Assembly (NCBI RefSeq): GCF_009650765.1
Contig: NZ_CP045740.1
Location: 6,548,001 to 6,612,000, forward strand
Direction of reading: 5' to 3'
Origin: Streptomyces sp. SUK 48
GTDB lineage: Bacteria; Actinomycetota; Actinomycetes; Streptomycetales; Streptomycetaceae
DNA length: 64,000 nt
Part shown: positions 1 to 7,860 of the stretch, in pieces
How the letters are laid out: every line of letters starts with the position of its first letter
Numbering within the stretch: the first letter of the stretch is position 1
The notes under the pieces: generated by a model
Database searches by the model: none
Seen by the model: the letters and a program-made list of their open reading frames with translations, nothing else
Told to the model about the DNA's origin: nothing
Made by a program: the position numbers and the translations under genes

Positions 1-92
1 TCCCCGGTCGAAAAGCCCCGTCGGCCCCACCGGCCCCGCCGGCCTCCGCTGACCCGCGCTGACCAGCGGTGATGAGTCACGCATGCCCATGA

Positions 93-130
93 TGAGACAA
101 TCATGTCTCACATGGGTTACTCTTGTCTCA
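93..130. promoter_or_regulatory. putative TetR operator
   Basis: TGAGACA (93-99) and TGTCTCA (104-110) form a perfect inverted repeat with a 4-bp spacer. A third half-site TGTCTCA lies at 124-130 and runs into the likely start codon of the TetR gene. The position fits an autoregulatory operator that also controls the coupled exporter. Confidence 0.6.
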
Positions 131-681
131 TGGCCCTGGATCGAGACCATGTACTGCGCAGCGCCGCCGCCCTGCTGACCCGCAAGTCCACCGCGACCAT
201 GGACGAGGTCGCCAAGGCCGCCGGGATCAGCCGGGCGACCCTGCACCGGCACTTCGCCGGCCGCGACGCGCTCGTACGCGCGCTGGAGGCGCTCGGCATC
301 GCCGAGTGCGAGGCGGCGCTGGAGCGGGCCCGCCCTGAGGAGGGGTCCGCGACCGAGGCCGTACGCCGGCTGGTCGGCGAGATCCAGTCGGCCGCGGGAC
401 TGCTCGCCTTCCTGTACGGCGAGAGCCAGCTGTGGGAGGGCGACCGGCAGAACAACGGCTGGCAGCGGCTCGACAGCCGGATCGGCGCCCTGTTCCAGCG
501 CGGACAGCGGGCCGGCGAGTTCCGCATCGACCTGACCCCGGTCTGGCTCACCGAGGCGCTGTACGGCCTGACCGCCTCCTGCGCCTGGGCCACCCTGGAC
601 GGCCGCGTGGCCGCCCGCGACTTTTCGACCATGGTCGCCGAGCTGCTGCTCGGCGGCGCTCTACGGAGAGAGGAATCATGA
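130..681 (+). CDS. TetR/AcrR family transcriptional regulator
   Basis: A 183-residue regulator, probably a ligand-responsive repressor of the exporter gene that follows. The N-terminal helix-turn-helix is at about residues 22-46 (MDEVAKAAGISRATLHRHF), followed by a roughly 135-residue all-helical ligand/dimerisation domain of normal TetR length. I prefer the ATG at 130: residues before it (from an ATG at 103) are encoded by the palindromic operator and look non-coding, and no good ribosome-binding site precedes either start. Its stop overlaps the exporter start (ATGA at 678-681), so the two are translationally coupled. The ligand cannot be told from sequence. Confidence 0.88.
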   Translation: MALDRDHVLRSAAALLTRKSTATMDEVAKAAGISRATLHRHFAGRDALVRALEALGIAECEAALERARPEEGSATEAVRRLVGEIQSAAGLLAFLYGESQLWEGDRQNNGWQRLDSRIGALFQRGQRAGEFRIDLTPVWLTEALYGLTASCAWATLDGRVAARDFSTMVAELLLGGALRREES

Positions 682-2228
682 CCAGCACAGTGCAGCCGGC
701 CAAGACGGCGCGGCCCACGCCGCGCCCGGGCCGCTGGCTCGCGCTCTGCGTCCTGGTCCTGGCCGTGCTGCTGGTGGCCGTCGACGCCACCGTGCTCGGC
801 CTGGCGACCCCCTACATCAGCGAGGACCTGCACCCCTCCGGCACCCAGCTGCTGTGGATCGGTGACGTCTACTCCTTCGTCATCGCCGGTCTGCTGGTCT
901 CCATGGGCAGCCTCGGCGACCGCATCGGGCGCAAGCGCATCCTGCTCTGCGGCGCCACCGCGTTCGGCGCGGTATCCGTGCTCAACGCCTATGCCACGAC
1001 ACCGGAGTTGATGATCCTCGCCCGGGCGCTGCTCGGTGTCGCGGGCGCGACCCTGATGCCGGCCACCCTCGCCCTGATCCGCAACCTCTTCCACGACCCG
1101 CGCGAGCGCAGCCTCGCCGTCGGCATCTGGGGCGCGACGGCCTCGGCCGGTACGGCGGTCGGCCCCATCGTCGGCGGCTTCCTGCTGGAGCACTTCTGGT
1201 GGGGCTCGGTCTTCCTGATCAACCTGCCCGTGATGGCGGTCCTCGTCCTGGTCGGCATCCGCACCCTGCCCGAGTCCCGCAACCCGAACCCGGGCCCCTG
1301 GGACCTGGCCAGCGTGCTGCTCTCCCTCGTCGGCATGATCGGCGTGGTCTACGCCGTCAAGGAGGCGGCCACCCACGGCTTCTCCTGGCCGACGCTCGCC
1401 GCGGGTCTGCTGGGCGCGGGCGCGCTGTACGGCTTCGTGCGCCGCCAGCTGACCATGCCGGCCCCGCTGCTGGACATGCGGCTGTTCCGGCACCGCGGCT
1501 TCAGCGGTGCGGTGCTCGCCGACCTGCTGACCGTGCTCGGCATGTCCGGCCTGGTCTTCTTCCTCTCCCAGTACCTCCAACTCGTGCAGGACCGGCGCCC
1601 GTTCGAGGCGGGCCTCGCCGAACTGCCCGCCGCCGTGGGCGCGGTGGTGGCCGGACTGCTCGCGGGCCGCGCCGCCCGGCGTTTCTCGGTCCGCTCGGTG
1701 GTCTCGGCCGGCCTCGCCGCGGTCGGCCTGTCCCTGGCCGTGCTGACCTGCCTCGGCCAGTCCACGGGCTACCCGGTGCTCGGCGCCGCCCTGCTGGTGG
1801 TGGGCGCCGGCGCGGGCCTGTCGTTCACGGTCACCGCCGACGTCATCCTCTCCAGCGTCCCCAAGGAGCAGGCGGGCGCCGCCTCCGCGGTCTCCGAGAC
1901 GGCCTACGAACTGGGCGCCGCCCTCGGCATCGCCCTGCTCGGCTCCATCGTGACCGCCGTCTACAGCGGCTTTAGGGGCCCGGCCGGCACCCCGCCGGGC
2001 GCCCATGAATCGCTGGGCGCGGCCGTGGAGGCGTCGGCCCAGCTGCCGCCGAGCACGGCCGAGCCCCTCCTGGACGCGGCCCGTGACGCCTTCGTGCACG
2101 GCCTCCACCTGGCCGCGGGCGCGGGCGCGGCGGTCCTGCTGGGCACGGCGGCCGCGGCGTGGTTCCTGCTGAAGGGGCAGAACCTAGAAAACCCAGAAAA
2201 CCCAGAAAACCCGGAGAACGCCGAGTGA
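678..2228 (+). CDS. MFS drug exporter, DHA2 (14-TM) family
   Basis: A 516-residue proton-coupled efflux permease of the EmrB/QacA type in the cytoplasmic membrane. It has about 14 hydrophobic segments. MFS motif A (GSLGDRIGRKR) is at about residues 77-87, and an Asp lies in TM1 (AVDATVLGLATP) as in drug:H+ antiporters. The ATG at 678 has GGAGAGAGG upstream and overlaps the TetR stop, so the pair forms an operon and drug-responsive control by the TetR protein is the natural inference. The C-terminus ends in an odd (ENP)n tail encoded by an A-rich 9-bp repeat. The substrate is unknown. Confidence 0.9.
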   Translation: MTSTVQPAKTARPTPRPGRWLALCVLVLAVLLVAVDATVLGLATPYISEDLHPSGTQLLWIGDVYSFVIAGLLVSMGSLGDRIGRKRILLCGATAFGAVSVLNAYATTPELMILARALLGVAGATLMPATLALIRNLFHDPRERSLAVGIWGATASAGTAVGPIVGGFLLEHFWWGSVFLINLPVMAVLVLVGIRTLPESRNPNPGPWDLASVLLSLVGMIGVVYAVKEAATHGFSWPTLAAGLLGAGALYGFVRRQLTMPAPLLDMRLFRHRGFSGAVLADLLTVLGMSGLVFFLSQYLQLVQDRRPFEAGLAELPAAVGAVVAGLLAGRAARRFSVRSVVSAGLAAVGLSLAVLTCLGQSTGYPVLGAALLVVGAGAGLSFTVTADVILSSVPKEQAGAASAVSETAYELGAALGIALLGSIVTAVYSGFRGPAGTPPGAHESLGAAVEASAQLPPSTAEPLLDAARDAFVHGLHLAAGAGAAVLLGTAAAAWFLLKGQNLENPENPENPENAE

Positions 2229-2241
2229 GCGCCGAGTGAGC
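2184..2241 (+). repeat. 9-bp A-rich microsatellite plus 11-bp duplication at gene end
   Basis: About three tandem copies of a 9-bp unit (gaaaaccca) encode Glu-Asn-Pro triplets. They are followed by an exact 11-bp duplication (gccgagtgagc, 2220-2230 and 2231-2241) that repeats the stop codon of the MFS gene. The A-rich unit contrasts with the surrounding GC-rich sequence. Confidence 0.8.
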
Positions 2242-2257
2242 GCGGCCCGCTCGGCGC
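2229..2257. terminator. bidirectional hairpin between convergent genes
   Basis: GCGCCGAG (2229-2236) pairs with CTCGGCGC (2250-2257) across a 13-nt loop, between the stop codons of the exporter and the multicopper oxidase. There is no U-tract, as is usual for Streptomyces. Confidence 0.55.
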
Positions 2258-2261
2258 CCCC

Positions 2262-3941
2262 TCAGCGCTTGTAGCCGAGCACCGTCATCATCCCGCTCTC
2301 CGAGTGGTACTGGTTGTGGCAGTGCACCATCCACAGCCCGGGGTTGTCCGCGTCGAACTCCACCACCAGCTTGCGATGCGGCAGCACCAGCGCCGTGTCC
2401 TTGCGCGCGCCGACCGCGTCCAGCCCGGTCATCGCGAAGGTGTGCCCGTGCAGATGCATCGGGTGCCACATGTCCGTCGCGTTGATGAGGGTCAGCCGCA
2501 CCCGCTCCCCGGCATGGATCTCGTGCCGCTGGCGGACGTCGTACGGCTTGTGGTCGAAGCCCCAGTCGAACTTCGCCATGCTGCCGGTGATCTTGATGCG
2601 CAGCTGGCGGTCCGGGTGCCGCTCGGGCAGGGCCACCGAGTCGGCCGGCACCAGCCGCCGCGCGGGCACGCACTCGCCGTCCAGTTCGTCGGGGCGGACA
2701 TCCGGCGCGGGAAGGTTCTTCCCCTTGTCGGTGCGCAGGACGGCGAGCGCGCCGCCCTTCTTGCCCTCGGCCAGCGCGACCAGCGGGAAGCAGCCGTCCT
2801 TGGCGGTCACCAGCACGTCGTACCGCTCGGACATCCCGATGAGCAGGGCGTCGGTCTCCTTGTGCCGCACGGGGTAGCCGTCGGTGTGCGTGACCGTCAT
2901 GGCGTGGCCGCCGAGCGAGACCCGGAAGGCGGTCTCCGAACCCGCGTTGACGAAGCGCACCCGGATGCGGTCGCCGGGCCGGCAGCGGAACTCCTGGGGG
3001 TGGTGCGGCAGCCGCCCGTTGGCGAGGTAGTACGGATAGTCGACGCTGCCGCCGTCGCCGTCGAGCATGCGGCTGTGGGAGTCGTGCAGCACCCGGTCCG
3101 GACCGCCCCCGGCCTTCCTGGACGGCGCCGGCTTCGCCTTGGCCGACCCGCTCGCGCGCGGCGAGGGGCTCCCGCTCGCGTGCGGGTGCTCCGGGCCCAT
3201 GCCCATGCCGGCCATGGAGCCGCCCGGCTTGAGCTGTTCGAGCACGCTGTCGGGGGTGGAGCCGTCCACGCCGTCCAGCCAGTCGTCCAGGACGACGACC
3301 CACTCCTTGTCGTAGGCGAGCGTCTCCTTGGGATCGTCCACGACCAGCGGCGCGTACAGCGCGCGGTCGGGCTGCATCCCGACATGGGAGTGCAGGAGAT
3401 ACGTGCCGGGGTGCTTCACGGTGAACCGGTAGCGGTAGTCCAGGCCGGCCGGGATCGGCCGCTGCGTCAGATCCGGGACGCCGTCCATGTCGCAGCGCAG
3501 CCGCACCCCGTGGGAGTGCAGGGTGGTGGTGGTCGGCAGCCGGTTGGCGAGCGTCAGATCGAGGACGTCGCCCGCGGTCACCCGGACCAGCGGCCCCGGC
3601 ACCGTGTCGTTGTACGCCCAGGTGCGCACCGAGCGCCCGCCCAGGTCGAGCTTGGTCTCCGCGGCGGTGAACCGGTAGGTGCGGACCCGCCCCGCCCCGC
3701 GCTTCCGCTCGGTGGCGAGCACCTCCGGGTCCGACGGGTTGACGTACCCCTTGGGCCCCGCCGGTACGAAGTTCCCCTCGATGCCCGCCCCGAGGGGACC
3801 GGTGTCCGGGTGGTGCGGACCGGAGCGGGTCTCCGGCTCCGAACCGGAGCCGCAGGCCGCCAGGAATCCCGCGCCGACGGCTGCGATCGGGACACGGAGG
3901 AGGGTTCGCCGCGAAGGTGTATCCATGTCTGCATCAGACAT
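2262..3941 (-). CDS. multicopper oxidase, Tat-exported lipoprotein
   Basis: A 559-residue three-domain laccase-like oxidase, probably oxidising Cu(I) or phenolic substrates on the outer face of the membrane. The N-terminus holds a twin-arginine motif (SRRTLLR) and a lipobox (LAAC, Cys30). Copper ligands are visible: HSHG (142-145), HSHV (184-187), HPMHLHGH (493-500) and the T1/T3 motif HCHNQYHSESGM (540-551), which ends in the axial Met. Between domains is a Met/His/Ser/Pro/Lys-rich insert (about residues 235-285, with MAGMGMGPEHPH) that may bind copper. The start may instead be the ATG at 3926 (MDTPSRR); a perfect inverted repeat covers both candidates. It converges on the MFS gene. The physiological substrate is unknown. 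Confidence 0.9.
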   Translation of the reverse strand: MSDADMDTPSRRTLLRVPIAAVGAGFLAACGSGSEPETRSGPHHPDTGPLGAGIEGNFVPAGPKGYVNPSDPEVLATERKRGAGRVRTYRFTAAETKLDLGGRSVRTWAYNDTVPGPLVRVTAGDVLDLTLANRLPTTTTLHSHGVRLRCDMDGVPDLTQRPIPAGLDYRYRFTVKHPGTYLLHSHVGMQPDRALYAPLVVDDPKETLAYDKEWVVVLDDWLDGVDGSTPDSVLEQLKPGGSMAGMGMGPEHPHASGSPSPRASGSAKAKPAPSRKAGGGPDRVLHDSHSRMLDGDGGSVDYPYYLANGRLPHHPQEFRCRPGDRIRVRFVNAGSETAFRVSLGGHAMTVTHTDGYPVRHKETDALLIGMSERYDVLVTAKDGCFPLVALAEGKKGGALAVLRTDKGKNLPAPDVRPDELDGECVPARRLVPADSVALPERHPDRQLRIKITGSMAKFDWGFDHKPYDVRQRHEIHAGERVRLTLINATDMWHPMHLHGHTFAMTGLDAVGARKDTALVLPHRKLVVEFDADNPGLWMVHCHNQYHSESGMMTVLGYKR

Positions 3942-3942
3942 G
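3924..3942. promoter_or_regulatory. perfect inverted repeat over the start of the multicopper oxidase
   Basis: CATGTCTG (3924-3931), a 3-bp spacer and CAGACATG (3935-3942). It spans both candidate ATG codons on the minus strand. It could be an operator or a hairpin masking initiation. Confidence 0.45.
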
Positions 3943-4020
3943 TTCTGTGGATCACGCGCTCGGGGGCGTAGGCCGAATGACCCTGCCCCAGGGCAGATTC
4001 ACACCGGCAGACGGACGAAC

Positions 4021-4053
4021 GCGGGCCGCCCCGGTCGTACCGGAACGGCCCGC
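4021..4053. terminator. hairpin terminator after the PlsC-like gene
   Basis: GCGGGCCG (4021-4028) pairs with CGGCCCGC (4046-4053), with an inner CCGG/CCGG pair. It is just downstream of the minus-strand acyltransferase stop. Confidence 0.55.
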
Positions 4054-4073
4054 GGCCATCTGCTGCGCCGGAC

Positions 4074-4745
4074 TCAGGCGGCCTTCGCCTTGGTGGCGTA
4101 CATGTCGACGTACTCCTGCCCGGACAGCCGCATGACCTCGGTCATCACGGAGTCGGTGACGGCGCGCAGCACATAGCGGTCGCGGTCCATGCCGTCGTAG
4201 CGGGAGAACTCCATCGCCGGGCCGAACCGCACGGTGACCTTGCCGGGCCGCGGCATGCCGTTGCCGCCGGGCTGGAGCTTGTCGGTGCCGATCATCGCGA
4301 ACGGCACCACCGGCGCGCCGGTCATCAGGGTCAGCCGGGCGATGCCCGTACGCCCCCGGTACAGACGGCCGTCGGGGGAGCGGGTGCCCTCCGGGTAGAT
4401 CCCGAAGACCTTGCCCTCCTCCAGGACCCGGCGGCCCGTCATCAGCGCCGCCACACCGCCGTTGGCGCCGTCCCGGTCCACCGGGATCATGCCGACGCCG
4501 GTGAAGAACCACGCCATCAGCCGGCCCTTGAAGCCCTTGCCGGTGACGTACTCGTCCTTGCCGATGAAGAGCACCTGACGCTTCGTGACGACCGGGAGCA
4601 CGATCGAGTCGATGAAGGTGAGGTGGTTTCCGGCCAGAATCACCGGGCCGTCCCCCGGGATGTTCTCCGCGCCCTCCACCTGTGGGCGGAACATCAGGCG
4701 CATGATCGGGCCGAGCACTGCCTTGATGAGGCGGAAGCGGGACAA
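4074..4745 (-). CDS. PlsC-type 1-acylglycerol-3-phosphate acyltransferase
   Basis: A 223-residue membrane-associated acyltransferase that probably converts lysophosphatidic acid to phosphatidic acid in phospholipid synthesis. It has the HX4D catalytic motif (NHLTFIDS, near residue 45) and the substrate-binding motif EGTRSPDGRL with the following RGRTGIARL. Size and motif order fit the PlsC family. I choose the TTG at 4745 because GGAGGA lies 5 nt upstream of it; longer starts have no homologous-looking residues. It could act on another lysophospholipid, since Streptomyces has several paralogues. It is transcribed alone and ends at a hairpin. Confidence 0.85.
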   Translation of the reverse strand: MSRFRLIKAVLGPIMRLMFRPQVEGAENIPGDGPVILAGNHLTFIDSIVLPVVTKRQVLFIGKDEYVTGKGFKGRLMAWFFTGVGMIPVDRDGANGGVAALMTGRRVLEEGKVFGIYPEGTRSPDGRLYRGRTGIARLTLMTGAPVVPFAMIGTDKLQPGGNGMPRPGKVTVRFGPAMEFSRYDGMDRDRYVLRAVTDSVMTEVMRLSGQEYVDMYATKAKAA

Positions 4746-5129
4746 CGGGTCCTCCGATGTCAGGGGGCGATATGAATCTGTGCGATATGGGTCTGTGCAG
4801 GTGAGGACATTACTCGCGGCTCCGCCGCCGACGCACATCGGGGACGGGCGGTTCACCGACGTCTTACGAAGTGTTGACATCGGTTTACCTGGTTCACCTG
4901 CGGTGACGCGTGGCGGACGGCGTGTGACGCCCTTGTGCCGATGTGACGGACATCGCTCGTCCCGTCCCCGTACGCGACACTCCGTCACCTGCCCGCACAC
5001 ACGGGCCATACGCCCGCACCCGCGAGTTCGACGCGAAGCCGCCCTCCTGTCATATGCGCGCCCCTACGATCTCCCGGACTGATGAGCATCGGACTGATGA
5101 GCGAAGACAGAAGACGGCAGGAGGCCGCC
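4746..5129. other. divergent intergenic region with a 15-bp direct repeat
   Basis: 384 bp between divergent genes with no convincing ORF. It holds an imperfect 15-bp tandem repeat (4767-4781 and 4782-4796, two mismatches) near the start of the acyltransferase gene, and an isolated TTGACA at 4874-4879 without a clear partner -10. Promoters for both flanking genes should be here, but I cannot place them. Confidence 0.5.
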
Positions 5130-6311
5130 ATGGGAACCGAGCGTACGACCGAGACGCAGCCACAGACGCAGGCCACGGGACGGCGGGCGCTCCTCGGCGC
5201 CGCGATGCTGGGCGCGGGCGGCGCGGTCCTCGGACTGTCCGGCACCGCCCGGGCCGCCGAGGCCCCGGCGGCGAGGCGTACCGCGCGCGGGCTCAAGGGC
5301 CTGCCGGTGCCGGCCATCGTCGGCCACCGCGGCGCCAGCGGCTACCGGCCCGAACACACCTTCGGCTCCTACGAGCTGGCCCTCGACCTCGGCGCCGACA
5401 TCGTGGAGGCCGGCGACCTGTGCCCCACCAAGGACGGCCATCTGGTGTGCCGGCACGAACCGGAGATCGGCGGCACCACCGATGTCGCGGACCACCCCGA
5501 GTTCGCCGCCCGCAAGACCACCAAGGTGCTCGACGGCGTCCCCACCACCGGCTGGTTCACCGAGGACTTCACCCTCGCCGAGCTGAAGACGCTGCGCGCG
5601 ATCGAGCGCATCCCGGCCAACCGGCCGCACAACACCCTCTACAACGGCCGCTGGGAGATCCCCACCTTCGAGGAAGTCCTGAAGTGGCAGGACGAGCAGA
5701 CCCGCAAGCGCGGCAAGCAGGTCTGGATCTACCCGGAGACCAAGCACCCCACCTACTTCCGCAAGCTGGGCCTCGCCCTGGAGGAGCGGGTGGCCAAGCT
5801 GCTGCGCAGGCACGGCAAGGACACCCGCAACTCCCCGGTGATCCTCCAGTCGTTCGAGCCCACCAGCATCCAGAGGCTGAACCGGCTGGTCGACAACCCG
5901 CTCGTGGTGCTGCTGTCCACGGCCGACAGCCGCCCCTTCGACTTCGTGGAGGCGGGCGACCCGCGCACGGTCGCCGACCTGATCACCCCCAAGGGCCTGC
6001 GGGAGATCGCCGGTTACGCCCAGGGCATCGGCCCCACCCTGGACCTCGTCATCCCCAAGAAGGCGGACGGCTCCCTCGGCGAGCCCTCCACCCTGGTCTC
6101 CGACGCGCACCGGGTCGGCCTGATCCTGCACCCCTACACGATGCGCAACGAGAACCCCTTCCTGCCCGCCGAGTTCCGCAAGGGCGGCGCGGCCGACGGC
6201 TACGGCGACCCCTTCGGCGCCTTCAAGGCGTACTTCGCGACCGGCATCGACGGCGTCTTCACGGACAACGCCGACACCGGCGTCCTGGCCCGCGCCGACT
6301 TCCTGGGCTGA
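5130..6311 (+). CDS. glycerophosphodiester phosphodiesterase, secreted (GlpQ-like)
   Basis: A 393-residue exported enzyme hydrolysing glycerophosphodiesters to glycerol-3-phosphate and an alcohol, for phosphate or carbon scavenging. The N-terminus has a Tat-type signal (GRRALLGAAML) and a probable cleavage site after TARA near residue 42. The GDPD signature begins HRGASGYRPEHT (His66, Arg67, Glu75), with EAGDLCPTKDGHLVCRHE providing further metal/catalytic residues. The length fits periplasmic GlpQ rather than the short cytosolic UgpQ type. The ATG at 5130 has AGGAGG 5 nt upstream; an upstream ATG at 5082 lacks one. It stands alone, and a phosphate-limitation (PHO) box was not recognised. Confidence 0.9.
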   Translation: MGTERTTETQPQTQATGRRALLGAAMLGAGGAVLGLSGTARAAEAPAARRTARGLKGLPVPAIVGHRGASGYRPEHTFGSYELALDLGADIVEAGDLCPTKDGHLVCRHEPEIGGTTDVADHPEFAARKTTKVLDGVPTTGWFTEDFTLAELKTLRAIERIPANRPHNTLYNGRWEIPTFEEVLKWQDEQTRKRGKQVWIYPETKHPTYFRKLGLALEERVAKLLRRHGKDTRNSPVILQSFEPTSIQRLNRLVDNPLVVLLSTADSRPFDFVEAGDPRTVADLITPKGLREIAGYAQGIGPTLDLVIPKKADGSLGEPSTLVSDAHRVGLILHPYTMRNENPFLPAEFRKGGAADGYGDPFGAFKAYFATGIDGVFTDNADTGVLARADFLG

Positions 6312-6354
6312 CCCGCACACCGCCCGCCGCGCTGCCCCCCGCGATCTCCCGGAA

Positions 6355-6382
6355 GGCCCCGCCTCGCCGGGAGGCCGGGGGG
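6355..6382 (+). terminator. imperfect hairpin terminator
   Basis: A GGCCCCGCCTC arm and a GAGGCCGGGG arm pair with one bulge, 44 nt after the phosphodiesterase stop. Confidence 0.4.
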
Positions 6383-6492
6383 AGTTGGCTATGTCACAGG
6401 GCGTCCCCGGGCGACGACGGTTGCCTCCCGCCGCGCGCGGGATAGGAGTGTGGGGGACGACAGGTGATCAGGTGAGCGGGAGGCATGCGCAC

Positions 6493-6990
6493 ATGGGCAT
6501 GAGCGTGACCATCTCGGTGGCGACCGAAGAGGACGCGGAGGACATCTTCCGCCTCCAGTACCTGTGCTTCCAGAGCGAGGCGCGGCTGTACGGCAACTAC
6601 CGCATCGACCCGCTCGTCGAGACCCTCGACGCCGTCCGCGGGGAGATCGGCGTCGACTGCGTCTTCGTCGCCCGGCTCGGCGACGAGGTGATCGGCGCCG
6701 TACGCGGCAGGATCACCGAGGACGGCTCCGCCGCCATCGCCCGCCTCTGCGTCCACCCCCGGCTCCAGGGCCACGGCATCGGCGCCCGCCTGCTGCGCGC
6801 CGCCGAGGCCGACCTGGCCGGGGAGCGCGGCGCCACCCTCTTCCGCCTCCGGACGGGCCACCGCAGCGAGGGCAACCTGCGCCTCTACCGCCGCGTCGGC
6901 TACGAGCCCGTGGGCAGGTCGAAGGGAACGGACGGCGTCGACCTGATCGTGCTGGAGAAGCCGGCGGCCACGTACGCGGCGACGGCGTGA
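6493..6990 (+). CDS. GNAT family N-acetyltransferase
   Basis: A 165-residue acetyl-CoA-dependent acetyltransferase. The acetyl-CoA loop is visible as RLCVHPRLQGHGIGARLLRAAE (the Q/RxxGxG/A motif is QGHGIG), and a C-terminal region ending YEPVGRSKG closes a single GNAT fold. I start at ATG 6493, where GGGAGG lies 9 nt upstream; ATG 6499 is also possible. Residues further upstream look non-coding. The acceptor is unknown and the neighbours give no hint. Confidence 0.85.
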   Translation: MGMSVTISVATEEDAEDIFRLQYLCFQSEARLYGNYRIDPLVETLDAVRGEIGVDCVFVARLGDEVIGAVRGRITEDGSAAIARLCVHPRLQGHGIGARLLRAAEADLAGERGATLFRLRTGHRSEGNLRLYRRVGYEPVGRSKGTDGVDLIVLEKPAATYAATA

Positions 6991-7008
6991 GCGGCGCGCC
7001 CGCGCACC

Positions 7009-7428
7009 TCAACCAGCCGCCCGCGACCGCGCCTTCCGCAGCCAGTACATCGCGGAGACGGGCAGCAGCACGGGGATGAACACGTACCCCATCCCGTAGT
7101 CGGACCACACCGTGGAGTCGGGGAACGCCGAGGGGTCGACCACCGTCCACGTGCCCACGAGCAGCACACCGGCCAGCTCGACCCCGCAGCACAGCAGCGC
7201 CGCCCGCCGGGCCACGTCCCCGCCCCGCACCAGGGTGTACGTGATGAACGCGTAGATCAGCCCGGCGACCGCGGACAGCGCGTACGCCAGCGGCGCCCGC
7301 CCGAAGTCCGTCGCGATCTGGTAGACGGAACGCGACAGCGCGCCGACGACCATCACGCCGTAGAACCACACGAGCAGCATTCCCGGCCCGCTGATCAACC
7401 GGGCCGGCTTCTCCTCGACCGTCGTCAT
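7009..7428 (-). CDS. small integral membrane protein
   Basis: 139 residues with four predicted membrane spans (about 13-32, 45-66, 75-96, 112-130) and a basic C-terminus (RKARSRAAG). I do not recognise a family with a known function. It begins 2 nt after the stop of the preceding minus-strand membrane protein and has GGAGG 5 nt before its ATG, so the two form an operon and may form a membrane pair. Confidence 0.75.
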   Translation of the reverse strand: MTTVEEKPARLISGPGMLLVWFYGVMVVGALSRSVYQIATDFGRAPLAYALSAVAGLIYAFITYTLVRGGDVARRAALLCCGVELAGVLLVGTWTVVDPSAFPDSTVWSDYGMGYVFIPVLLPVSAMYWLRKARSRAAG

Positions 7429-7430
7429 CC

Positions 7431-7790
7431 TCAGCCTCCCCAGATGTCAAAGAGCCGGACCTGAAGGACGGCCAGCACCACGCCGCCCGCCGCGGCCGTC
7501 ACCGAACCCCACCGGGTCCGCTCGGCCAGCGACATGAAGCCCGCGGCCGGCACGCACGCGAACGCGCCCAGCAGATACGCCACGAAGATCGCGGTCCCCT
7601 GCGCCGGCTTCTCGCCCCGGGCCAGCTGCACGATCCCGATCACCAGCTGGACCACCGCCAGCAGCGACACCACGGCCATGCCGATGAAGTGCCAGTCCTT
7701 CGTCGGCTGGTCACGATAGGCGGCCCAGCCGCACCACGCGGCGAGCAGCAGCGCGGCGACCCCGGTCACCAGCGTCAGGACAGTGAGCAT
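7431..7790 (-). CDS. small integral membrane protein
   Basis: 119 residues from the ATG at 7790, with about four hydrophobic segments (LTLVTGVAALLLAAWCGW, a second around VVSLLAVVQLVIGIVQL, then two more). The function is not recognised. A longer start at 7904 would overlap the divergent HAD gene and its promoter, so I reject it. It is the first gene of a two-gene operon with the membrane protein ending at 7009. Confidence 0.7.
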   Translation of the reverse strand: MLTVLTLVTGVAALLLAAWCGWAAYRDQPTKDWHFIGMAVVSLLAVVQLVIGIVQLARGEKPAQGTAIFVAYLLGAFACVPAAGFMSLAERTRWGSVTAAAGGVVLAVLQVRLFDIWGG

Positions 7791-7860
7791 GCGGTCGACC
7801 TTATTACGGCGGAAACGGGCCAACGCCGCCGACCCCGCCGTACGCCGTAGGGTCGAGGCC

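Noticed and set aside
117..2108. 663-residue minus-strand ORF over the TetR and MFS genes
   Set aside because: Gly/Arg/His/Gln-rich translation without domains, antisense to two clear genes; a shadow frame from GC-rich third positions.
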